A stretch of DNA of 64,000 nt from Druceiella hillmani. Lineage: Eukaryota; Arthropoda; Insecta; Lepidoptera; Hepialidae. A program made the translations under genes and the position numbers. Positions 45,771-58,042 of the stretch are shown in pieces; the first letter of the stretch is position 1; each line of letters opens with the position of its first letter. The stretch lies in the NCBI GenBank assembly GCA_039881145.1, contig JAYKKI010000006.1, positions 17,143,501 through 17,207,500 on the forward strand, written 5' to 3'. The notes beneath the pieces were generated by a model. The model ran no database searches, was not told where the DNA came from, and saw nothing but the letters and a program-made list of their open reading frames with translations.

Positions 45771-46580
45771 ATAAAACCTAATAACAAAATCGAGAGATTC
45801 AGTTTGGCGTTGCAGTCGAATCTATCCATTACATCAAAAATTAAATTATACCACTGGATAGCTAAAGGATCAAAGAATTCATTACGATAAGCGAGAACAG
45901 TGACTTATGGCGCGCGGTGGAGGGGGAAGCGCCGCCATTTTTAGGTTATTTTGCTGCGTATCGAGATTTGCAATTAGTATAACTTTTGATTCGGAAAAGC
46001 TACGATGTTCGTTTAAGTTTTAATCGTCAGCTGTCGTCGAAATCTGTTGTATTAAAACATTAGTTTGTTATATTGTTAGCTGATTGTATATAAAACATTA
46101 GTTTAAACTAGTGACAGTGAGTATAATAAGGTGTTAGAATAAAAAAATATTATTAAAAATATGTAATCTCGGCCTATACGCGTCGAAAAGCCAAAACCAA
46201 ATACAACAGAGATTGTATACGGCTGGAAAGATTCATCATCCACTTGCATAATTTCAACCGCCCCAGCTGCAGATGTACTGGCACGGTCGTTGATCCGCTC
46301 GGCCGCATTCATTCTTTTACGGTCCCGGCACTGCTTGACTCGGTCATATGGTGTTTTATTATGCCCTCTCAAGAAGATGATGAAATCAAGTGGATGATGA
46401 AATCGCTTCTACATCGACAACGGACTGTATAGGCATAGATTGTGTTCAATCGTCGATTATAAAGACACATTGGGCCGCAGCTAGTGCAAGTTTCAATATA
46501 ACCCGTTACATAGACGTATTCACGTACAACACACGGCCGTGTCCACGACACAGCCACACCCCATTTTTTGAACTTCCTTG
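45771..46580 (+). mobile_element. Unclassified repeat family, copy C
   Basis: Same orientation as copy A, with the GC-rich core at 45912 and the basic YTRRKAKTKYN segment. The longest copy: it has an extra segment (46230-46500) with minus-strand open text MRGHNKTPYDRVKQCRDRKR, a basic N-terminus of a kind seen at the start of some insect transposon proteins, then a right end (gacgtattcacgtacaacac...ccacaccccattttttgaa) shared with copy B. Confidence 0.68.
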
Positions 46581-47974
46581 ACAAACAACAAAACTTACAA
46601 AGAAAGTCTGACTACTTTGGAGAAAGGATTTCTTGTTCCTTAGACTTTTAGAGGCCATCATTTCATGAAGATGCATACGGAGGAGCTCATTCGCAGCAAT
46701 ATGGTTAGAAAATAAGCACTCTGTATATGTTACTACTTTCGAAGCGGAACGAATTTGTGGTCGGTTTTTTAATTTTACGACGAAGATTTATATGAAGAAC
46801 TTATGTCATGCGAGTCTATAGACTCTTGTCAACGAACAGTAAAAAAAGCAAATTTTTGGGGATGGAAGTGAAGGTGCTTATTTGTTCTACGAAAATTAAT
46901 GTGTTTCTCCGGTTTAGTAGAGATTTAAGCCGGTCCATGTCCTCCTGGACCTTGACCAAGAAGGCAACCTATATCATGCTACTGATAATAGTAACAAAGA
47001 TGAATGCAAGCTTGAGTGAGTGTCATTAGAGTATTTTCCAATTGCATCTGTAGACATCAAAACGAACTAGTTAGTGCTGGTTCACTCGATTTATTGCATT
47101 TATTGTGGAATCCAAGTTTGAATGCTTGATGCTTAACATAATCTTAATATTTAGAATGTTTTTCAAAGCAACTATATATAATGCGAGTTCCGAGAGCTTT
47201 TTGAAATTGTAATTTGTTAAATATTACGAGCGGTCTACTACATGCATACCGAAATTCACTAATTTATCAAGTTGTGGGGAATAAGGTGCATTTTAAAAAA
47301 CAATCTAGATTTTCTGAGAAACTTTGAGAAGATTCTACAGCTATATACAAAGAGCACGTTGTGTTCATAAACATCATTATTGTATGGCTATTGACGTATC
47401 AATATCGAGTAAACATGGATGGCGTTCAAACTCATGGGCATTATTGCTTGTATTATAAATTGTAATCTAATCTAAATCGAGTCTAATTTAAATACGTTAT
47501 ACAGCCGCTCTCGATCTTGAAGCTTCTGGAAGACGATGATTCAAGCGAATCCGTACTGGTAGTTACATGTTAAGAGACTAACCCAGGTTTAGCCGATCGG
47601 TTGATTTTATACCGATAAATTAAAATCACTAACGGAAGAAGATCCGACTTTGGCTATTCCATTTAAAAGGTTTCATACTACAGAGAAGCTCTATGTAAAG
47701 ACTACAATATGATGTTAGGAAACTCCTTGGGTCTTATTAATAAAAATAACTTAAACCAAACCTAGCAAAACTTAGTCTACCATAGATATAAGCCCGTTAT
47801 AAAAATGTTATTAATAAACACGGAGTAACGGTGGTTTAGCTATACACTTTTTTAATTATAGCTTAAGGTAGGTCAAATTGGTAACTACGCATAATTTTAA
47901 GCAGTCGCCAACATAATAAAATAAAGACTAGCATCGGTTGTCATATACTCTTTACGCTGCCGTCAGATTGGCAA
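46581..47974. other. Non-coding stretch
   Basis: Only small unassigned ORFs (for example 46808-47029); no family recognised. Confidence 0.4.
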
Positions 47975-47977
47975 TAA

Positions 47978-49456
47978 TGGCGGGAATACACATGGCTGTA
48001 AATCGGAACAATAGCGTGTATGCTAGTTAACAGCATGTGGAAGTAACTGACACACTGTGGATATATTTGCAAGTTAAACTTGCATGCAATTTGCGACTTT
48101 TCATGCCTGCATTTGCAAGACGTATACACAAGCCAGTTCACGAGACAGTATGTGTCAATTCCATGCTTTTTTGCAATGGAAAACATTCGAAGTGGATTAA
48201 ATAGTGTCGTATTGCTACTGGCAATATAATCTGTTGCTAAATTAAAGAAAGAAAAAAAGAAGAGAAGAAGAAGACGGATTTGGGTGAAGATTAGCAGAAG
48301 GGAACATTTTGGAGCAAGTAGTTGCTTAAGTGCTTACAGAAATGAAGATGGTTACAGAAACCATTTAAGAATGCTTCCAGAAAACAATTATGAATTGTTA
48401 TAAAAAATTGCGGGCAAAATAAAAAAAAATAATACTCGTATACTAAATACAACCCCAGCCAGAACTAAATTAGACGTAACTAAGATTTTTAGCTACTGGT
48501 GATTCATTTGCAACTCTAGAAGCATTGTACAGAGTAGGAAAATCGACTATTTCACCATTTGTTCCAATTGTTTGTGGTGACATAGCTACTGCATTAGGAT
48601 TTTATTAAAATGAGTAAAACAATTTGTAATATCTTACATATTCTTTATTTAGGTAAATACTTCGTCATACACTGTCATCGTTCCCGGCGATACGTGTTAA
48701 CATTTATTTGGTCTGAGCTATAAAACTTAAGCTTTATTCCATGCTTCACAAAAAATGTTTTGTTCCAGATTGGTAAATAGTAACCGTGTTGTTTTCTACT
48801 GCGTCAGAGTGTAAGTATACTATTGTGTTTGATAACTGGCAGAAGTTGCTGTTGTATCTTCAGAATATATAGGTATGGTAGAATACGGAGTGTACGGATG
48901 AAAATGTGAAGCGGGAAATCGAGACTTCACTGTGGATAACAAAATTAGAATTTTGATTTTTCCACTTTATTCAATTCTTGATGGTAAGTAGTTCTTACAC
49001 TTTTAATTAATTTTTAATCTCTTTAATTTGGTGTAGGCATTGTCACGGGCTATTCTATTTTTATAAAGAGCGCTACACAGCTTCCAAATACATTCGTATT
49101 CTCTGTACAGATGAATAAACTGTATAGTCTTCTTATCTCCCCGTCGTGACATGATGACTACAAAAGCAACCAATTAAAACTTGAAACCAACACAAAAACA
49201 TACAAAAAGCGTTCACCAACGGCGACAACTCGCCAGCTACTGGCATGCCTGTAGCTGTTGTGTACGTTCGCACGTGCCGGTTTTGCAGCCCCCCGCGTTC
49301 TCTCCCTCATATTCCATACCAATAAATCAAATGTTGTGCTATCTACTTGATCGTCAGATACAGACATGCCAGTTAGCGTATATATACGACAATAGCTAGC
49401 ACGTGCAAGGAGTTGTTATGAAAGTGTGGCAGCTACAGTCATGTGTATTCTCGCCT
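47978..49456 (+). mobile_element. PIF-Harbinger DNA transposon relic with TIRs
   Basis: Ends carry inverted GGCG(G/A)GAATACACATG(G/A)C (47979 and 49455, converging) and both sides show TAA (47975-47977; 49457-49459), the usual TWA target of PIF-Harbinger. Sub-terminal sequences are also partly inverted. Inside is a decayed nuclease at 48265-48612. About 1.48 kb, so internally deleted as well. Confidence 0.78.
48265..48612 (+). pseudogene. Harbinger nuclease N-terminal remnant
   Basis: Reads RRRIWVKISRREHFGASSC, DGYRNHLRMLPENNYELL, ARTKLDVT, ATGDSFATLEALYRVGKSTI, SPFVPIVCGDIATALGF, the typical run-up to the DDE nuclease of the family. Frameshifted; the catalytic part is absent. Confidence 0.82.
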
Positions 49457-49459
49457 TAA

Positions 49460-49960
49460 TTGACATACGCGACTGGTAATTTCTAACGGACATCGCTGTA
49501 TGAATCATTTATATTATTAAAATGTTGTAGTACTTGATATAAGTCAGAAAAGAATGAGATCTGTTAAATGGGATGAAGAAGAAAAGATAAGACGAATGAA
49601 ATGTTTTACGATCAAATTATGAATTATCTATATATTAGTGTTAGTATTAAGAAACACGTTTCTCTTTATAGCAACTTTTAAGAGATGTTCTCAAAGAACA
49701 CACTGAGGTGATATCGAATAAAAGTTTGGAGACCAACATTAATAAAATTAAAATAAATTATTTGAAATAATACAGTTAAAAACATTATTATACGGTTTCT
49801 TTTGTAAACTTATTTCCTCACACTAGACAACGACATCGGACGCTAGCTTATATCGGACAGCTGAAATTTATTTTTCATAATTTTTAATTTATTTTCAGAT
49901 AAAATAATTTAAAAGTAAGGACTTTTCCTTACATTAAAGGAAGTCCAAATATACCCCCTG
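49460..49960. other. Non-coding stretch
   Basis: Nothing recognised. Confidence 0.4.
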
Positions 49961-49964
49961 CAAA

Positions 49965-50375
49965 AAATGCGGTTATGTGTTGAATGGAATATGCATGGAA
50001 TTGTATATTAGGAATTACTTCCTAATAATACAATTATTACAACAGGATATTGCAGTCGATTTAAAATGTGGGACTTGAATTCCGTTGGAAACATCCAAGA
50101 CGAATTATTCAATTAAATTTTTTGGAGCTGGGTTGGGAAATGATTCCACCTTCTCCTTATTCAACCGACCTGGCGCCATTCGACTTTTGTCTATTTGGGT
50201 GTTATTAAATAACGCTTTGCGTGAAAGAAAACTTCGATGATGGGAACCAATCCAAGACTTCATTGATGGACGTTTCAGTTCAAAAGTGTGAGTTTCTATA
50301 TTAACGCTATCTATTCCTTGGAACATATGTGGAGGTGGTGGTCGATAATGATATATTTAGTTACAATGAGCTGAA
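49965..50375 (+). pseudogene. Second mariner transposase relic, C-terminal part
   Basis: Frameshifted text reads LCVEWNMHGIVY-ELLPNNTII, then GWEMIPPSPYSTDLAPFDFC, LFG, and TYVEVVVDNDIFS near the end, matching the mariner C-terminus (PPYSPDLAPSDYHLF; W..VVD.NG.Y). Different from the copy at 44.9 kb. Confidence 0.85.
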
Positions 50376-50484
50376 ATACAGGTTCACATTTTTTTTTCGA
50401 AACGCTCGTTATTTATTAGCTAATCCTATAGCTAAATTATCGATTGGGTTGACTCTGACTAATGCGATCGATATTGATAATGTG

Positions 50485-53480
50485 TAGGGGAGACGGGGAC
50501 GATTTCGAACAGAGGCAGTTATGAATTATTGAATTCATGAACACATATTTTGTTTTTCCTAACCTTTAAAATCTTTTTAATACTGGTAACACCAAACTAC
50601 ATATCTGTCAGTTCCTAACCAACGTTAATATCAGTGTTATTCCGAAAAACTGTTGGCGGTTGTTTTACGGAGACGAAAGTAAGTATATATATATATTTTT
50701 TTGTAAGCAAATTACTGACAACTTAAGGATTATTTTTGAATTATGGTTATTTTATATTGTTGCATATATTATAGCCAGAATATTAACAAATATTAGTTCA
50801 TTGAACACAAGTTAATTTTTCGCCTAGAAACTTTTATTTAGTAGGTTAGTATTGGGGCAGATTTGAACAAAATCGCTGAGTAACTTATGAATAAAATATT
50901 CAAAAGTGCACCCATCTGTATAATTAACTGTTGATCTATTTATTTTGTTATTTTTTGTAGGTAAATAACTACTGGCTGTATTGTGTGTTGCCAACGATGG
51001 CGTCAAGATGAAGACTTCTGCTTGTATATATAATATAAAACTAACCACTTTATACTATAGAGTAAAAACGTTTAATGAGAATGTTACTTCAAAAAATAAA
51101 AACTATGGTAGTAAACACACTGTCCACCAAGTTTTCAACAACGCCGAGGAAGTTATGCTGGAAAAGTACTTTTTGAAAGTGTCGAAAATGAATTAGGTCT
51201 TACCTATTTGCAAGGTCGAGAATTGCCTTATCAATTTGCAAGAGCTTTAGAAAAGTGTCTTGACAAATGGATGACTAATAGAATGGCAGGTATTGAGTAG
51301 ATGAAATGCTTTATGAAAAGGCGCACAGTATTAACTTTGCGAAAACCTGAAAATACCAGCCTTTCTCACTCAACAAGCTTTAATAAACATAATGTTATGA
51401 TGTTTTTTAATAATTATGGAAATATGTTGCAACGTGGAAATTATACTTCAGATCGCGTCTAGAATTTAAATGAGACCGATATTATGACTGTTGTACAAGC
51501 ACCTAATGTCATCGCTAGGACAGGCCAAAAGCGAGTTGGACAATGTGCTTCTGCACAAAGAGGTCAATTGATAACTATGTGTGTAATTGTAAATGCTCTT
51601 GGGAGTGCGATTCCTCTTGTTTTTATTGTTTCCGAGAGTTAGGTTTCATGATTTCATGCTCACTGGAGCTCCAGTTGGAAGCACCGGGTTTGCAAATAGT
51701 CCTATTAGTGGCTAGATGAAGAGGCCTTTGTTTCTGACAGTTTTACAATGCATTCAAAAAACTACTAGATGCACTAAATAAAGATAAAATGGTTATACTC
51801 CTTGACAATCAGGAAAGTCACTGCACCATCGAGGCTATTCATTTTTCTAGAGAAAATGGGATAACATTGTTAACATTTGCCCCTCACTGTATCCATAAAT
51901 TACAGCCACTGGAATCACAATCGCTCAAAACTATTGGTTGCTTAATCATCTGGGTAAACCAATTACTATTCATGACCTCGCAAGCATTGTTACTCCTGCA
52001 TATAACACATCACACATTAGTAACATCACATCGGGGTTTTCTGCGCCAGGAATTTATCCGTTTTTGAGAAATAAATTCACAGACGATGATTTTGAATGTT
52101 CAGAAGAGACTAATAGGGCTGATCCCGCGACAGAAACACCCTTGACTGTCGCATCTGAGATTTTCTTTAGAATTTCATTCCCAATGTCATTAATGCTGAA
52201 GCCGTGGACACTGATCACGCTGCTGGGGTTTTATCCCAGATTGGTGCCTCTTTGCCACCTAACGTCGACAGTGGTGTCACTGATGCTGAAAATATAGAAG
52301 TGGATCAACCTGCAACACGCCCACTCAGGCTACATATAATCGAAAGTGACGCCATTGTTGCTAATTTTGAGGGAGCTTATCAACCCACAACCCTTAGATC
52401 TCAACCTGCCCATGAACTTGACCAAAGAAATACGGTTGCTGGAAGAAAATGAAGAAAGAAAGGCGCATCACGTATTTTAACCGATACTCTAGAAAAATCT
52501 GCAATTGAAACTGCTTATCTAGAGCACATGAAACGCAGATCCCCAATTTTTCCTTTATCGAAAAGAGGAAAATTTATGCTTAAAAATACTTCAAGAAAAT
52601 TTAAAAAGAAAAAAACTTTGCGAAGTATCAATTTAATTCAGAATTAGATGGAAATGTATCTTTGCATGCTGATTCTGATATGGATGCAAGTGATAGTCAA
52701 AACGAGCCTGATACTCAATTTGACGAATGACAATCGATTCAGTTCTTGAGAAATGAAAATTTTAATGTAAATGATTATATATTGGAGCAGTGTCACTCTC
52801 TCAAAAAGTATATAGGATTGCATTTCGTGGCTATAAGTAAAAGTAAAGATAGAAACATGTGTTTAGTTTCTTTCATGAAAAAGAAGTTCCGTTATAATTT
52901 TTTTCCCTGACAAAGAAGATCTATTCTTCATACCTATCATGGATATTGTAAAGAAGCTTCCAAAACCAAGTCCTACTGCAGGAACTTCACGTACAGTTGC
53001 TCCATTAAATTTAAAATTTGACTTTAGTAAATTTAAGCTAGGTTAAGTACTAACTACAAAATTTTAATTTTTTTTTAATTTTAATATTTGCTTTATGTTG
53101 ACCATTAAGGCTCGATGGTTTGTTTATTCTATAATATATGACATCTTTATATTACCTTCCTAAAAAGGCTTTAAATTGATATTTTATAAGATAATTGTAA
53201 AGTTCATTACTTTTTAACATGGTTTTGCAATATTAACTTGATTGAAAACTGCCCCAGGCTGTTTGGAGTTTTATAAAGTTTATTTGATCAATAGTTAGTG
53301 TAAGAAATAGACGGCAATGTACAATGATAATTTAAGATGCAAATGACGGAAATATAGTGTTGATTACATTCTAAGTTAAATGGTTTTCATTTTATTCCGT
53401 TTTTTTCTAAACTGCCACAAGGTGTTTCAAAGTGGCCCTAGGATGGGGCAGATTTGAATAAATTAGGGTTTTTTATAAAA
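50485..53480 (+). mobile_element. Pogo/Tigger-like DNA transposon relic
   Basis: The phrase ggggcagatttgaa(c/t)aaa occurs at 50853 and 53453, and a variant at 50490, marking sub-terminal parts. TIR limits are not fixed. The inner coding relic is at 51060-53047. Upstream text at 50460-50480 and the BEL LTR at 53574 bound it. Confidence 0.6.
51060..53047 (+). pseudogene. Pogo-like DDE transposase remnant
   Basis: Pieces in order: KNYGSKHTVHQVF, NLNETDIMTVVQAPNVIARTG (first Asp replaced by Asn in N-E-T, family D-E-T), KRVGQCASAQRGQLITMCV, VNALGSAIPLVFIV, LTGAPVGSTGFAN, VILLDNQESHCTIEAIHFSR (second Asp), GITLLTFAPHCIHKLQPLES, LGKPITIHDLASIVTPAYN, SNITSGFSAPGIYPFLRNKF, TDDDF, then a polar tail to KLPKPSPTAGTSRTVAPLNL and FSKFKLG. 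Several frameshifts and stops. Confidence 0.85.
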
Positions 53481-53573
53481 TGAAATTGTGTAATTTTTAT
53501 AAGTTAAAATTAATAAATAACATTACTACATATATAACAATAAATAACAAAATTAAATAAATATTACCATATG

Positions 53574-53804
53574 TATTACGTTTAGCCTAATGTGATTGAG
53601 TTTTTATATTTAAAACTAAACCAAACCAGTTGTTAACAATAATTGATTTATATAGTTTACTTTTTTTGTAACTGGTAACATGAAAAAGTATGGAGTTTTT
53701 AGAGAAATAAATAATTTGGCTGTCATGTTTTTCTGACGTTCTATTATTTTATAAAGTGTATTTTAAAGACAAGAATTGGTTAAATTCTTCGTCATATCTC
53801 AACA
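53574..53804 (+). repeat. BEL/Pao 5' LTR
   Basis: Ends tctcaaca. First bases read tattacg where the 3' LTR has tgttacg, i.e. the terminal TG has mutated. Confidence 0.9.
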
Positions 53805-53890
53805 TGTGGTGACCCCGACGTGATAAAAAATTGAAGATTCTGCATCGGACCTTTTGACATTCAGATCGGAAGAGCGCAACAAATTACAAG

Positions 53891-55222
53891 ATGGAAGCTA
53901 ACATAAAGAAGCGAGCGCCGATTCGGCCTTCTTTTACAAAGTTGTATAAAAGTATAAAGGCGCTTTTCGAGGATGAAAATTCAAAGGTAGATGATATTTT
54001 AATTAAATATGATCCATTAGAAAGAACATATAATAATTTACTGGTAATGGATGAAGCCATTTTAGAAATGTTGTTAGAAAAAGAAACTGAGCAGTTAAAA
54101 TATGATGACGAATACGAGAACGTCGAAGAATATCGCCAAAAGTTTGAAGAAATAAGACGTCGTTTACAATTACTAAACGATAAATTACTTAAAAATGCCC
54201 CAAATGTAGAATATTCCGAAAAGACGAAATTGAAATTACCGAAAATTGAATTAATGAGATTTGGTGGCGAAATAAAAGATTGGCTTACGTTCTGGAGCCA
54301 ATTCAAAAGGATAAATGATGATAAACATATGGAGTTGGAAGACAAATTCCAATATTTAATGCAATGCATGATTCCCGGTACTAGGGCAAAGGAAATAATA
54401 GATAGTTACCCACCTACCGCGGAAAATTATCATAAAGCCATGGAGAGTTTACAAAAAAGATTTGGAAGAGAAGAGTTGCTTATAGAATATTATGTCAGAG
54501 AACTTTTGGGACTTGTGATAAAAAATGCTACAAATATAAAATCTAAGTTAAGCATTATTCAGTTGTATGACAAATTAGAATCTCATTTAAGAGCATTAGA
54601 ATCGATAGGAATGACATCAGATAAGTACGCAGCCATGCTGTTCCCCTTAGTGGAATCCTGTATTCCTGAAGACATTTTGAGAATTTGGCTAAGAAATCCT
54701 TCCCTCAATGAAGAAGATAAGTCATATAGCAAGAGATTGAATAATCTTTTGTCCTTTTTGAGAGCAGAGGTAGAAGGGGAAGAAAGGATTTATTTGGCCA
54801 AGACTGGAATTAAACAAAATGAATATATTCTGAAAAAGCAAAGACCTATAGAACAAGAGTCGACTCAGCCAACTGCTAGTGATTTATTTGTCAGTAATAA
54901 AAATGATCATAAAATATCGTGCGTGTTTTGTGAAAAGTCGTCCCATCTAAGTAAGGACTGTTTCCATGGACAAAAGATGAATTCTGAAGAGAAAATGGAT
55001 ATTTTAAAGTCTAAAAGATGTTGCTATTCCTGTTTAAAGATTGGACATACATCGAAGAAATGCCGCAATAAGCCTCATTGCATTTGTTGTGGTAGGAAGC
55101 ATTATATCATTATGTGTCCAGACTTCAAGCCCACCAAAAACAAACAAGATAGAGCTGGAGAGGCTGAGAGCAGTTCTTTATCTAATGTATGTCAAACCAA
55201 AGAAGTATTCGCAATTAAATGA
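53891..55222 (+). pseudogene. BEL/Pao gag (cut by an insertion)
   Basis: ATG 53891 follows the primer site by about 70 bases. A coiled N-terminal part with many Glu/Lys is followed by the Pao gag core (KLPKIELMRFGGEIKDWLTF; FQYLMQCMIPGTRAKEII) and zinc knuckles (CVFCEKSSHLSKDC; CYSCLKIGHTSKKC; CICCGRKHYIIMC). The frame originally ran on into protease; it now stops inside the hammerhead element inserted at 55210. Confidence 0.9.
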
Positions 55223-55482
55223 AACTACGTGATGTAGTATTATTTCTACTATCTTTAATTTCTTTACCACGACCTAGGTTTCGTTGTATTACAACATCTT
55301 CAGGTGGGATATTAGCAAAGATATTAGCAAGATCTTTGCTAATATCCCACCTGAAGATGTTGTAATACAACGAAACCTAGGTCGTGGTAAAGAAATTAAA
55401 GATAGTAGAAATAATACTACATCACGTAGTTTCATTTAATTGCGAATAATGAATTTCTACAAAATTAACGCCAAATATATTC
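55210..55482 (-). mobile_element. Hammerhead-bearing foldback retroelement, copy 3, inside BEL/Pao
   Basis: 273 bp flanked by the 15-base duplication aaccaaagaagtatt (55195-55209, 55483-55497). Arms 55222-55320 and 55331-55434 are nearly perfect complements. Each arm has a hammerhead-like core: minus strand 55267-55307, plus strand 55347-55387. In the plus one, helix I is CCAC 55347-55350 with GTGG 55384-55387; CTGAAGA is 55351-55357; helix II GTTGT/ACAAC; GAA 55372-55374; helix III ACC/GGT; predicted cleavage after C55383. On the minus strand the ends match copies 1 and 2 (gaatatatttggcg ... tttaattgcg). Confidence 0.8.
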
Positions 55483-55498
55483 AACCAAAGAAGTATTG

Positions 55499-57973
55499 TT
55501 ATAGACATTATTAGTAGCTATAGAAAACGATGGGAAAAGGCAAGTAGTTCGAGCTTTAATTGACACAGGCTCTCAAAGCTCGTATATTTTGGAATCTTCC
55601 GTAAAAAAACTCGGACTCGGGCCAATTCACTCTCAAGGCTTAACTCATGTGGTGTTTGGTGGAGCAACATCTTACAAACAGCATAACTGTTATGTCGTAG
55701 AAGTTCATAATTTAAATACATCATATTTTTGTAAAATTACAGTACTAGACCAGCCTCAAATTTGTGGACCGATACCTCACATAAAGGATCAACTTGATTT
55801 AAAAGAGCTGAAACAAAAGGGTATCAAAATCACCGATTTTAGTCTAGAGATCCGTCCAATAGAAATGCTGATCGGAGCTGATATGGCTGGCAAAATTTAC
55901 ACTGGAAAAGTAATACCACTGAAATCAGGTTTAACAGCTATGGAAACCTATTTAGGATGGGTCGTTATGGGAATGCAGACAAGTGATCATTCAAGAAAAT
56001 CTATAGATGCAGTGTCAGGCTCCCTGTTGTCCCAAAGTTTTAATATTGAAAATTTATGGAATTTAGAAGCCCTAGGTATTCAAGATCCTTATGAGTCAAA
56101 AGATAAAATTGAACTAGAAAATGCTGTGAGGGAAAATCTCATAAAGACAATGACTGTTGAAGATGGCAGATATGAAGTGAAATTACCATGGCAATGTAAA
56201 GACTATCTGCATGACAACAGAATTCTGGCTGAGAAAAGATTAGAAAAGACTACCGACAAGCTAATTGCACAAAATAAATATTAAGCTTACAATGCAGTTT
56301 TGGAGGAATGGCTACAAGAAGACTTTATAGAGGTAGTACCTCCTGAAGAATTATCTCAGCCATCTTGCTACTTGCCACATCGAGGGGTCTTCAAAGAAGG
56401 AAATGTAACGACCAAAGTTAGACCAGTTTTTGATGCGTCAAGTAAGTTGAAGGGTCATCGTTCTCTAAACGAATCTTTAGAAAAGGGCCCAAACACTCTG
56501 GAACTTATACCTAGTATTTTGATGAAATTCAGGGAAGATAAAATAGGAGTGGTCTCTGACATCAAGAAAGCTTTTCTACAAATTTCAGTCTATCCTGAAG
56601 AACGCAACTTTTTTTTACTAGGAGCTGTTATACAGCATCATTTGGACAAATCTGCGCCTGAAATACAACATATAGCACAGAAGCTGAAGAAATCCTTTTA
56701 TGTTGATAACTGTGTTACATCTGTAAACTCAAAACAAGAATATGAAGAGTTTGTTGAAACATCTACGAAGTTAATGACTGAAGCCAGAATGGAATTAAGA
56801 GGCTGGGAATCAAGCAGCTTAGAAAAACCGGATAAATAATGTGAACCAACACCAGTTCTAGGACTACTCTGGGATAAAGAAGAAGACACATTATTTTGCA
56901 ACGTAAATAATATCTCGGAGCCAACAGGAATTCTTACTAGACGAATCTTACTTTCTGTAACCCAAAAGGTTTTCGACCCTATAGGATTCACAAGTCCAGT
57001 TACATTATATCCGAAACTTCTGCTGCAAGAAAGTTGGAAGGAGAAACTTAGTTGGGACGCAAGTTTGCCAAAAGAAGTTTGTGACAAATTCTTGAAGTGG
57101 TTTCAAGAACTGAATCTCTTGAAACATCCGAAAATTCCTAGACGCATAATACTTGAAGATGCGGCATCAGTTAGTTTACATGTATTTTGTGATGCGTCTG
57201 GACTTTCTTATGCAGCAGTAGTCTTTGTGAGAAATGTTCGACATGATGAAATTTGTGTGCAAATGGCATTAGCTAAATCAAGAGTTGCACCGTTAAAGAA
57301 GATGACCATTCCACGATTAGAACTGATGGCTTGTACTATAGGAGCGAGACTTTTGGATTTTGTGAAGAAAACTTTGGAACTGAAAGATGTTGCAGAATAT
57401 TTTTGGACGGACTCGGCCACAGCATTATATTGGATCTGTCATGAAGAGCCATGGGGAGTTTTCGTTCAAAATCGAGTAAAGGAAATACGAAAACTTTCAA
57501 ACACAGAAGATTGGCGACATATTCAAGGAACCCAGAATCTCGCAGATTTGCCTTCCAGAGGTTGTAGCGTTGAAAAATTGATAAACTCCCGTTGGTGGGA
57601 GGGACCGGAATGGCTGTCTAAAGAAGAACGGGAGTGGCCTAAATCCAGTGTTCAAAGTACTGGTGAAGCAAATCAAGAAAAGCTGAAGGTTGCACTAGTA
57701 GTCAATAGTCCACTAGATAGAGAGTGGTATGTGCAATATTTTTCCAGCTACAAGAAGATTCTTAGAATGGTTGCATGGATGAGAAGATTCATTTCCAATT
57801 GTAAAAGAAGTCAACAAGAGCGCTTAAAAGGTGAATTATCGGGGGAAGAAATAAATGCAGCCGAAAAGAATTTGATGAAAATTGTACAGCAAGAGCAGTT
57901 CAGTGACGAATATTTGAGAAGTCTAAAAACTGTCACATCCTTTGAAGATAAAGAAGGACTAATCCGAGTCTAA
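55499..57973 (+). pseudogene. BEL/Pao pol: protease, RT and RNase H region
   Basis: Protease shows ALIDTGSQSSYI (55555). RT: FIEVVPPEEL, YLPHRGVFKEG, KVRPVFDASSK, SDIKKAFLQISV, then SFYVDNCVTSV, where relatives usually have YVDD. Between ERNFF and LLGAVIQHH (about 56610) the stretch that normally holds the next RT motifs is missing without loss of frame. RNase H: LHVFCDASGLSYAAVVF, FWTDSATALYWI, NLADLPSRG. Stops at 55502, 56282, 56837 and 57971. Inactive. Confidence 0.9.
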
Positions 57974-58042
57974 ACAAAGTTAACTGAACGGAAGGATTTT
58001 GAAAATTTTAAGACTCCAATATTTCTACCTGGAAAACATAAA

